Notes under the pieces: generated by a model
Told to the model about the DNA's origin: nothing
Databases searched by the model: none
Seen by the model: the letters and a program-made list of their open reading frames with translations, nothing else
Made by a program: the position numbers and the translations under genes
In this document: positions 15,769 through 22,520 of the stretch, in pieces
How the letters are laid out: every line of letters begins with the position of its first letter
Position numbering within the stretch: the first letter of the stretch is position 1
Assembly (NCBI GenBank): GCA_016720925.1
Contig: JADKJR010000031.1
Location: 1-22,904 of the forward strand
Source of the DNA: Betaproteobacteria bacterium
Lineage (GTDB): Bacteria > Pseudomonadota > Gammaproteobacteria > Burkholderiales > Usitatibacteraceae
Direction of reading: 5' to 3'
Length of the DNA: 22,904 nt

Positions 15769-16515
15769 CTAAGTCAGGTTAACGGTGTAATGGAAGGCGT
15801 TGGCGTCGCCGCGCGTGACGCGTACTTCAACGCAGCCGCCCGCAATATCAAACGCCTGCCGCGAAACAATCACGCACGGGTGCCGCGCCGGCAATTGCAA
15901 CAGTCGCGCATCCGCAGCGTTGAGATTGCCGAATTCGATCGTGTCCGTCGCGCGATGCACCACCACGCCGCAGCGCGCGGCATATTCGGGATACATGAGG
16001 TCGCTCCATTCGGCGGGTTCGCTGGCGACCATGGCGGAAAAGCGACGCGCATCCACCCAGATATTTTCCAGGAGGCGCGGTGCATCATCCAGCCAGCGGG
16101 TACGCACCATATGCAGCACATTGCCGCCCGCGCGGATGCCGAGTTGAGTGGCGAGCTCGGCGGACGCGGCGATAACCTGCCGCTTATGAATTTTCGATTT
16201 TGGAATCTGCGCGGCGCCGGACGCGCCGAAACGGAAGAAACGCATCAGCGACGCGCCCTCCAGCCCTGCACGCACAAACGTTCCGCGCCCGTGCCGCCTT
16301 TCCAGCAGACCCTCGTTCACCAGCAACGCGATGGCCTGGCGCATGGTTCCGAGCGCGACCGCGAATTCCTGCATCAATACCGTTTCGGCGGGAATCGGCT
16401 CGCCCGCCGCCCAGCGTCCGGCCGTTATTGCGGCGCGCAGGCGCTCGGCGATGGCGGCGTAACGTGCGCGACCGACATCGGTTTTGACTGCGGCAAGTTG
16501 GGCGGAAGATGGCAA
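15769..16515 (-). CDS. GntR-family (HutC subfamily) transcriptional regulator
   Basis: A 248-residue regulator. Residues about 17-80 form the winged helix-turn-helix (Y-A-A-I-A-E-R-L-R-A, G-E-P-I-P-A-E, L-V-N-E-G-L-L-E-R-R-H-G-R-G-T-F-V). The C-terminal two thirds looks like a UTRA ligand domain (R-T-R-W-L-D-D-A-P with L-L-E-N-I-W-V, ending in C-V-E-V-R-V-T-R-G-D). The start is a TTG at 16515 with AGGA about 8 bases upstream. It heads the unit gntR-Bug-amidohydrolase and probably represses it, with the transported acid or lactone or a derivative as inducer (inference). A palindrome at 16522-16535 overlaps its ribosome site, which suggests autoregulation. Confidence 0.9.
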   Translation of the reverse strand: MPSSAQLAAVKTDVGRARYAAIAERLRAAITAGRWAAGEPIPAETVLMQEFAVALGTMRQAIALLVNEGLLERRHGRGTFVRAGLEGASLMRFFRFGASGAAQIPKSKIHKRQVIAASAELATQLGIRAGGNVLHMVRTRWLDDAPRLLENIWVDARRFSAMVASEPAEWSDLMYPEYAARCGVVVHRATDTIEFGNLNAADARLLQLPARHPCVIVSRQAFDIAGGCVEVRVTRGDANAFHYTVNLT

Positions 16516-16521
16516 GGCAAT

Positions 16522-16535
16522 GTCCTATAGAGGAC
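16522..16535. promoter_or_regulatory. Palindrome GTCCTATAGAGGAC, candidate GntR operator
   Basis: Arms GTCCT and AGGAC are exact complements around a 4-base centre. The site lies 7 bases upstream of the gntR start codon and covers its Shine-Dalgarno sequence. It also lies about 180 bases upstream of the divergent ilvD. Its size and symmetry fit a GntR dimer site. Confidence 0.55.
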
Positions 16536-16715
16536 TAGATGATAAAGCAGGTTTTACGCCTGAAGTCAATGCTCCCTGCGTGCCCGCACGGGTACAATTC
16601 CATCAGGCAGCATTTCGTGCCGTTATCAGGCCGCATTCCGCACCGTCATATCGCACGTTACATCGCACGCCACCTCCACCCTCATTCCTTCGCTCACTCC
16701 CGCAGATAAATCACC

Positions 16716-18410
16716 ATGACCACGCCCACCAAAACGCCCGAACCACCTTTCCGCTCATTCGCCATCACCAAAGGCGCCGAACGCGCGCCCAATCGCTCGA
16801 TGCTGCGCGGCATCGGCTACAAAGATGCCGATTTCGACAAGCCCTTCATCGGCGTGGCCAACGGCCACTCGACGCTGAACCCGTGCAACGCCGGCATCCA
16901 GCCGCTGGCCGATGCCGCGGACAAAGCCATCCGCGAAGCCGGCGGCATGCCGCAAATGTTCGGCACCATCACCGTCACCGACGGCATCTCGATGGGCACG
17001 GAGGGCATGAAGTACTCCTTGGTATCGCGCGAAGTGATTGCCGACAGCATCGAGACCGCCTGCCAATCGCAATTCATGGACGGCGTGCTCGCCATCGGCG
17101 GCTGCGACAAGAACATGCCGGGCGCGATGATCGGCCTCTGCCGCATGAACATCCCCGGCATCTTCGTTTACGGCGGCACCATCAAGCCCGGCCATTACAA
17201 GGGGCAAGATTTGCAGGTGGTCTCGGTATTCGAAGCCGTCGGCGCGTTCCAGGCCGGCAAGATGAACGAGGAAGATTTCGGCTGCATCGAGCGTTGCGCG
17301 ATCCCCGGCGTGGGCGCCTGCGGTGGCATGTACACCGCCAACACCATGTCGAGCGCATTCGAAGCGATCGGCATGTCGCTGCCGTACTCCAGCACCATGG
17401 CCGCGGAAGACCAGGAGAAGAAGGATTCCGCCGCCGAATCGGCGCGCGTGCTGCTGGCAGCCGTGAAAAAAGGACTGAAACCGCGCGACATCGTCACCCG
17501 CAAATCGATCGAAAACGCGGTCGCCGTCATCATGGCCGTGGGCGGCTCAACCAACGCGGTGCTGCATTTCCTCGCCATCGCCCACGCCGCCGATGTCGAA
17601 TGGACCATCGACGATTTCGAGCGCATGCGCAAGAAGTGCCCGGTGCTCTGCAACCTGAAGCCCTCGGGCAAATACGTCGCGGTCGATCTCCATAAAGCCG
17701 GCGGCATCCCGCAGGTGATGAAGATTCTGCTCAATGCCGGCCTGATGCACGGCGACTGCATGACAATCACCGGCCAGACGATTGCGGAAGTATTGAAGGA
17801 CGTGCCCGACCAGCCGAGCGCGGATCAAGACGTGATCATGCCGATCGAGAAGGCGCTCTACAAACAGGGCCACCTCGCCATCCTGAAAGGCAACCTCGCC
17901 CCCGAAGGCTGCGTGGCCAAGATCACCGGCCTCAAAAACCCCGTCATCACCGGCCCCGCGCGCGTGTTCGATTCCGAACCCGAACTGATGGACGCCATCA
18001 TGCACGACAAGATCACCCACGGCGATGTGGTGGTGCTGCGCTACGAAGGCCCCAAGGGCGGCCCCGGCATGCGCGAGATGCTGGCGCCCACCAGCGCGCT
18101 CATCGGCAAGGGCATGGGCGAAACCGTGGGCCTCATCACCGACGGGCGCTTCTCCGGAGGCACCTGGGGCATGGTGGTCGGCCACGTGGCACCGGAAGCC
18201 TACGTGGGCGGCACCATCGGCCTCGTGAAGGAAGGCGACTCGGTCACCATCGACGCGACCAAGCTGCTGATCCAGCTGAATGTGGATGAGGCGGAGATTG
18301 CGAAGCGGCGGGCGGCATGGAAGGCGCCGGCGCCGAGATACACCAGAGGGGTGTTGGGGAAATACTTTAAGTTGGTGGGGACGGCTAGTAAGGGGGCGGT
18401 GACGGATTGA
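16716..18410 (+). CDS. ilvD: Dihydroxy-acid dehydratase
   Basis: IlvD dehydrates 2,3-dihydroxy-3-methylbutanoate and the related pentanoate to the 2-keto acids for valine, isoleucine and, through ketoisovalerate, pantothenate. The 564-residue protein has the three iron-sulfur cysteines in their usual settings: N-P-C-N-A-G (C57), G-G-C-D-K-N-M-P-G (C130, with K132 the lysine expected to be carbamoylated), and G-A-C-G-G-M-Y-T-A-N-T-M (C202). The late motif G-R-F-S-G-G is intact. The start ATG has no clear ribosome site in its C-rich leader. The gene is divergent from gntR. Its 3' end is complete, and the AT-rich accessory DNA begins immediately after it. Confidence 0.97.
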   Translation: MTTPTKTPEPPFRSFAITKGAERAPNRSMLRGIGYKDADFDKPFIGVANGHSTLNPCNAGIQPLADAADKAIREAGGMPQMFGTITVTDGISMGTEGMKYSLVSREVIADSIETACQSQFMDGVLAIGGCDKNMPGAMIGLCRMNIPGIFVYGGTIKPGHYKGQDLQVVSVFEAVGAFQAGKMNEEDFGCIERCAIPGVGACGGMYTANTMSSAFEAIGMSLPYSSTMAAEDQEKKDSAAESARVLLAAVKKGLKPRDIVTRKSIENAVAVIMAVGGSTNAVLHFLAIAHAADVEWTIDDFERMRKKCPVLCNLKPSGKYVAVDLHKAGGIPQVMKILLNAGLMHGDCMTITGQTIAEVLKDVPDQPSADQDVIMPIEKALYKQGHLAILKGNLAPEGCVAKITGLKNPVITGPARVFDSEPELMDAIMHDKITHGDVVVLRYEGPKGGPGMREMLAPTSALIGKGMGETVGLITDGRFSGGTWGMVVGHVAPEAYVGGTIGLVKEGDSVTIDATKLLIQLNVDEAEIAKRRAAWKAPAPRYTRGVLGKYFKLVGTASKGAVTD

Positions 18411-18417
18411 AGCGCCG

Positions 18418-19764
18418 ATGGAAAACTTTAGCCATCTAGAGAAACATAGTTGGTTTGGACGGTTCTCGACACCTGACAATTCACTTACTTTTCCCGGCGC
18501 GCTAACTTATTCACTTACTGATGGTGCGTGCGTTAAATGGGTCGGAGAGTTTCCACCGTTTTCATTGTATGGCGCGAATCAATTCAATGCCCTGCTAGAC
18601 GAAGGAATTCGTTGCGTTCTTCTCGGAACACAGAAGGCGGGGATATTTTCTGGCTTTGGCGGTATGCGCGGTGACGTGACCTTTGGTAAAGGGTACCCAC
18701 AAGCAGTGTTCTTTTGCGGCGATGCCAACGACCTTGCCGGTCTTTCCGGTTTCAGAATATCGATAACTCAGTTTGGCGAGTTTTGCTTTCCGCAAGGATT
18801 CAAAAGCCAAGCGCCTGGCGCAGGCTTCGAAGTTCAACCGTTTTCCGTGGGTGATCGCGAGTTTTCCGTCTTAAGAGTGACTCAATATATTCCGGCATTC
18901 GACGACGCAATAGCATCAAATCTGTACGCGGTCGATAAGGCATCTGGGAAAGAAGTTGCTATAACGGTATCGCGTGCAGATAACTGCGACGACGATTTCT
19001 TCTTACACATCCGACAAGATGTCCAATGGGTAATTATCGAAGAGTATTCAACACCCCAAAACGCACAACGAGTCATTGAAGATATTCGTGAATTGCTTTC
19101 ACTTGTATCGTATCTTTTGCAGCGCCCCGTTGCGCCCATCGAAATACGCGCATTTATTGAGCAACAAGATAGTGCGCCAAGAGATCTGCCCGTTCTTTTG
19201 ACACGCCTAATGCATGCGGCGGGCTTAGACGACGCTACGAAGCAAATTTCGGCGCACCATCTCCCGCTGCGCATCTCCGACTTGAATTTTCAATTTGCAT
19301 TTACTCGCTGGACTGCGAATTCACAAAAGAATTTATTTAGATACTTCGTCAATCGAATTGCCAGTCAGAGCGGTTTGGTTGGTCCTCATGATGCATACTC
19401 GCGCGTAATTCTTTTATGCGTCTTGCTCGAGGATGTGAACGCTAATTCTGGCGGGGCCACATCTGAAAAATACACAAAGGCCGTCAAAGACTGGGCATTT
19501 GTCACTACGAAAGAAAGGCTGCTCAAGACAGCAGCTGTAAAAACATTGGAGGAATTTGGGACACTACTCTCCGATCTGCGAAACGAGTTGGCGCATTCTG
19601 GGCGTCCTCGCCGCGTCACCTTGGAGCTTGACAGCTGGCAAATGCTCGAGATTTGCGACATTCTTGAGGTTGTACTTTACTCGTACTCTCTCAGCATCCT
19701 AGGCGTTGATAGTCAGATTGCTATCGACGCCCAGTTGCATCTTTGTAAGTGCGAAGAAGGGTAG
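18418..19764 (+). CDS. ApeA-like HEPN-domain protein, putative anti-phage ribonuclease
   Basis: A 448-residue protein. The N-terminal part (about 10-230) has the small beta-rich pattern of the ApeA N-terminal domain, with W-F-G-R-F, F-P-G-A-L-T-Y and later repeated beta segments. The C-terminal part (about 290-430) is helical and contains L-R-N-E-L-A-H-S-G with R388 and H393. That is the R-x4-H active site of HEPN ribonucleases, placed as in the HEPN-ApeA family. ApeA proteins are known as single-gene phage-defence proteins that probably cleave RNA on infection. The ATG is 7 bases after the ilvD stop and has no good ribosome site, so it may depend on read-through and coupling from ilvD. Base composition is much more AT-rich than ilvD, which suggests transfer. 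The family call is from remembered motifs. Confidence 0.7.
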   Translation: MENFSHLEKHSWFGRFSTPDNSLTFPGALTYSLTDGACVKWVGEFPPFSLYGANQFNALLDEGIRCVLLGTQKAGIFSGFGGMRGDVTFGKGYPQAVFFCGDANDLAGLSGFRISITQFGEFCFPQGFKSQAPGAGFEVQPFSVGDREFSVLRVTQYIPAFDDAIASNLYAVDKASGKEVAITVSRADNCDDDFFLHIRQDVQWVIIEEYSTPQNAQRVIEDIRELLSLVSYLLQRPVAPIEIRAFIEQQDSAPRDLPVLLTRLMHAAGLDDATKQISAHHLPLRISDLNFQFAFTRWTANSQKNLFRYFVNRIASQSGLVGPHDAYSRVILLCVLLEDVNANSGGATSEKYTKAVKDWAFVTTKERLLKTAAVKTLEEFGTLLSDLRNELAHSGRPRRVTLELDSWQMLEICDILEVVLYSYSLSILGVDSQIAIDAQLHLCKCEEG

Positions 19765-19802
19765 GCTCAGTAAAAAAGCCGGGATGACTCCAAAAACTAT
19801 TC

Positions 19803-19870
19803 TTCGTTTGCGACTTAGCTTATTCGCGGCGACATGAAAAAACGAACCTACAAGTCTGCTAGCGAATAAG
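19803..19870 (+). other. Interleaved inverted repeats, possible structured RNA element
   Basis: Three complementary pairs occur in the 151-base gap after the HEPN gene: TTCGTTT (19803-19809) with AAACGAA (19840-19846), GACTT (19812-19816) with AAGTC (19852-19856), and CTTATTCGC (19819-19827) with GCGAATAAG (19862-19870). Their order interleaves, so they could form a pseudoknot or alternative stems, but not one simple hairpin. It lies in the leader region of the small downstream gene. Confidence 0.35.
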
Positions 19871-19915
19871 AGTTCACGGGCGCCCAAAATATCTATACGC
19901 AAAGGGGTACATAGC

Positions 19916-20302
19916 GTGGCTGGCAAGCTACTAGTGTTCTTGGATGGCGACGCGGCGAAGAAGGCGATGCGAGAAGAAAGCATTGTCATTCGTGTTTTTC
20001 ACCCCCGCGGAACCTACATTCGCGACAGGATTCAATCAGACGAGTCGCTCTATTGGGCCGGCGACGAGCTTGTTTTTATTGCGACGCGAACAGTGCTGTT
20101 CCCAGAACTAGTCGATGACCAGCCGTACTCGGAGATGAATTGGCTTGCTCCGGAAGAGCTTCGCTTTCTTTCGTCAATTTTGCTTTGTGAGTTGGAGGAG
20201 GAACCAAGGACCGCGTTTTATCCGGTTCCCTTCTATTCCCGCATTCTCAGCACAAAGCAGCTATCGTTTACGTCCAATGCAGACGCGAGGAAAAATTCGT
20301 GA
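19916..20302 (+). CDS. Small hypothetical protein
   Basis: A 128-residue soluble protein with GTG start; the site AAAGGGG ends 8 bases upstream, which supports the start. The sequence begins M-A-G-K-L-L-V-F-L-D-G-D and contains the acidic stretch C-E-L-E-E-E-P near residue 95. There is no signal peptide, membrane segment or motif that I recognise. It follows the HEPN gene by 151 bases on the same strand and is AT-rich like it. A partner or regulator of the HEPN protein is possible but has no sequence support beyond position. Confidence 0.55.
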   Translation: MAGKLLVFLDGDAAKKAMREESIVIRVFHPRGTYIRDRIQSDESLYWAGDELVFIATRTVLFPELVDDQPYSEMNWLAPEELRFLSSILLCELEEEPRTAFYPVPFYSRILSTKQLSFTSNADARKNS

Positions 20303-20316
20303 CGCGGTGATCGTAG

Positions 20317-20919
20317 ATCTGCATCGATCAGCAAACATCGGCGCCGTCAATACGCAAGATTTATTGGCCTGCAAGACAATACGATACTCATTTTGAAAAC
20401 CAAACAGATGGGTCTGTCGCGCCAACGGTTATTCTGAAACTCATAAAGCCCAGCGATCATCTTCTCATTCGCGGCGTTAGCGCATTGATGAGGGCAGACA
20501 TGTTGTCTCGCCATCCCGAATTCATAGAAGAAGCGATCATACTTTGCTTCATTGCATTAGATCCGTCCCTCAGCTTGATCTTCCGGCATTTCGAAGAGTC
20601 CGGAAAAAATAGCCCGACCGCAAAGGACGCTGCCATTTGGCTTCCGCGAGCACTTCGACAAAGCGGTTTGGAATAGCCGGAGCCGCTCGATCGGTACTTT
20701 GAAGAATTTTATGATCAACGCGTAATGACTCTCCATCCAAGAAGTAGGCTGGGCGAGTACATGTATGCGCCCCTAATGGTTGATGACTACAATCACCTTC
20801 GGCCGGCGCTACGCTCAGTTTTCGCCTTTCTCGTTTCAAGCGAGCACGATGCGGGTTATGTTCGGATGCTTGGAAAGCCGGGGTCCGGTTCTGCAATATC
20901 GCAATCGACTTCAGAGTAG
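20317..20919 (+). pseudogene. Broken gene of a conserved hypothetical family, interrupted by TAG
   Basis: One frame reads without a stop from 20317 to a TAG at 20674-20676 and continues in the same frame to 20919. The text before the stop includes M-R-A-D-M-L-S-R-H-P-E-F-I-E-E-A and F-I-A-L-D-P-S-L-S-L-I-F-R-H. The text after it includes Y-F-E-E-F-Y-D-Q-R and L-H-P-R-S-R-L-G, and the join reads as one domain. I recall similar blocks in uncharacterised helical bacterial proteins, but not a function. No start codon in this frame has a ribosome site and an upstream stop lies at 20314, so the 5' end is also damaged or frameshifted. An ATG at 20277 in another frame might be the old start. It could instead be an intact gene with one sequencing error. 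Confidence 0.55.
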
Positions 20920-21665
20920 CATTGCCGATAGTCAGGGGCGGACTAAGAATATTCTTCCGCGTCAAACAATCGTGGTCTGTCACCAATTGTCCACAAAAGT
21001 TGATTGTGCCTAGGTGACCGCACTCACTTAGCGAATTCCGTACCGCTTGCCACGGGGCGCTTAGGCTGCCCCGCCGAATGTCCACGCTGCTTTGGATTTT
21101 CAGGGCGCAACCACGAATACTCTTCACCTCAACAATTCGCGGACGTGGCCTTATGCCAAAAGCAAGCAGGGTCAATGTAACGATGCTCTTCTGCTCGCGG
21201 CCTGTAAGAATTTCGAGCCCGCCGTCATTAGCATGCGTTATAGTTTGACAGCCGCAGCTTACGAGACGTGCTAGCTTGCCGATGTTTTCGCCGGGACACC
21301 AAGGGCAAATGGCGGACTGGGGATCGAGACTAAAGGATGCAAAGTTGGTTAACTCCAGCTTTCAAACTGCATTGCCACGATGAATAGGGCTTTTACTCTA
21401 CATGCAGAAAACTTTGCTACCGATGTGTATTTGAAAGTAGGCGCGTTGGCGGCGTTTGCGTTGTTTTTAGATTGATAGCAGCGGCGTAGCAGCAAGGTTT
21501 CGAAGCGCCACTATGGAAAAGCCGCAATTCAATGCGACATGCGACCACAGAAGAGTGGTCTATGGTTTTTTTCTGATGATGCAGTTCAAGTGGTACCAAG
21601 TCTTCCAAATGAAATTGAGCCAAGCCCCTCATTCTAGAAATTGGAATCTTACCGGGAGGTTTTAA
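20920..21665. other. Stretch without a confident gene in the accessory island
   Basis: About 750 bases between the broken gene and the deaminase-like gene. No frame here has a good start with a ribosome site and recognisable protein. Visible structure is a CGGGGC/GCCCCG hairpin near 21053-21073 without a T-run, a long minus-strand frame open from about 21361 leftward but lacking an ATG, and a strong terminator at 21543-21572. The ribosome site of the next gene, GGGAGG, is at 21654-21659. Confidence 0.5.
21543..21572 (+). terminator. Rho-independent terminator upstream of the deaminase-like gene
   Basis: GACCAC (21543-21548) and GTGGTC (21555-21560) form a 6-bp stem with a 6-base loop, followed after 5 bases by seven T (21566-21572). 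It faces plus-strand transcripts arriving from the left and insulates the gene that starts at 21666. No intact gene ends just before it. Confidence 0.6.
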
Positions 21666-22520
21666 ATGGCTGTACTTGCGGATGCGGAGATCCAGCGCTT
21701 AGCAGAAGCGAACAATCTGATTTTTCCGTTTGAGAAAGAGTTACTGCAGGGAGCTTCATATGACATGAGGCTCGGAGCACAGTATGTTAAGGCTGGTCGC
21801 ACCAAGCATATGCAGAGTGAAGAGCCCTCCATAGAGGTCGCGCCGGGCGAATTCGTTTTGATTTCGACTTTTGAAAAGCTGGACTTGCCTCTGGACTTGA
21901 TTGGCCACAACGGCTTGATGTCGCCATGGGCAAAGCGAGGTTTAGTGTGCTTGTTCAGTCCTCAGATCGACCCGGGGTTTAAGGGCATACTGGTCGTACC
22001 AGTATTCAATGCTGGCGACTCCTCATTGAACTTGAGGTTGGGTGAGCCAATATTCACAATCGAGTTTGTTAAGACGAGTATTCCTGCTAGCTTTGGCTGG
22101 GCAGAGCGCCATGGCTCTCAGTCTGTGATGTCATCCGTCATTCAACCCCCGACTACGTCAAAAGCCAATTTCGACGACATTAAACAGCTAGGCTTCGAGG
22201 TATCGACGCTTGCGCGGCGTGTGGAAAAAATGCAGTCGCAGCAAGAAATTCTTGCAGGCCATATTACTGGCCTTGACAGGCAATCGACGGCTGCACTCAC
22301 ATACCGAAATCTTGTAATTGCAGTCTTTGCGCTGGTTATTGCCATCGTGTTCTCCGAACCTATCTCAATGCTTTGGAAGAAATATATAACCGTACAGCAG
22401 GATCAGAATTCAACGACTGGCCCGAAGGCTGCGCCGGTTGATTCTGAAACAAAAAATGGCACCAGTCGTGCCACCGGCCCTCCGCCAAATGAAGCGCGTT
22501 GTTTGTGCTTTCGATCTTGA
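21666..22520 (+). CDS. Membrane-anchored dCTP deaminase / dUTPase-fold protein, probably catalytically inactive
   Basis: A 284-residue protein with a strong ribosome site (GGGAGG, 6 bases upstream). Residues about 5-140 match the dCTP-deaminase/dUTPase trimer fold: L-L-Q-G-A-S-Y-D-M-R-L-G (26-37), M-S-P-W-A-K-R-G-L (85-93) and I-D-P-G-F-K-G (101-107). In active Dcd the motif after I-D-P-G-x-x-G runs to a catalytic glutamate (L-E-F); here the matching residue is proline 112 (V-V-P-V-F-N), so deaminase chemistry is unlikely while nucleotide binding may remain. Residues about 172-205 look like a coiled coil, and a single hydrophobic segment spans about 215-232. The short tail is Pro/Thr-rich. 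This layout is unlike housekeeping Dcd, which has no membrane anchor. It overlaps the following HAD gene. Alignment is from memory of E. coli Dcd. Confidence 0.75.
   Translation: MAVLADAEIQRLAEANNLIFPFEKELLQGASYDMRLGAQYVKAGRTKHMQSEEPSIEVAPGEFVLISTFEKLDLPLDLIGHNGLMSPWAKRGLVCLFSPQIDPGFKGILVVPVFNAGDSSLNLRLGEPIFTIEFVKTSIPASFGWAERHGSQSVMSSVIQPPTTSKANFDDIKQLGFEVSTLARRVEKMQSQQEILAGHITGLDRQSTAALTYRNLVIAVFALVIAIVFSEPISMLWKKYITVQQDQNSTTGPKAAPVDSETKNGTSRATGPPPNEARCLCFRS

Noticed and set aside
15589..16530. 313-codon plus-strand frame antisense to gntR
   Set aside because: GntR on the other strand has clear HTH and UTRA text; this is its antisense shadow.
16484..17695. 403-codon plus-strand open frame over the ilvD start
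   Set aside because: It overlaps ilvD in another frame, is Arg/His-rich and has no domain; it is a shadow of GC-rich codon use.
17547..18479. 310-codon minus-strand frame antisense to ilvD
   Set aside because: It lies fully antisense to a highly conserved gene, with His/Gly-rich low-complexity text and no start signal.
21053..21073. CGGGGC/GCCCCG hairpin as a terminator
   Set aside because: No T-run follows on either strand and no gene ends near it.
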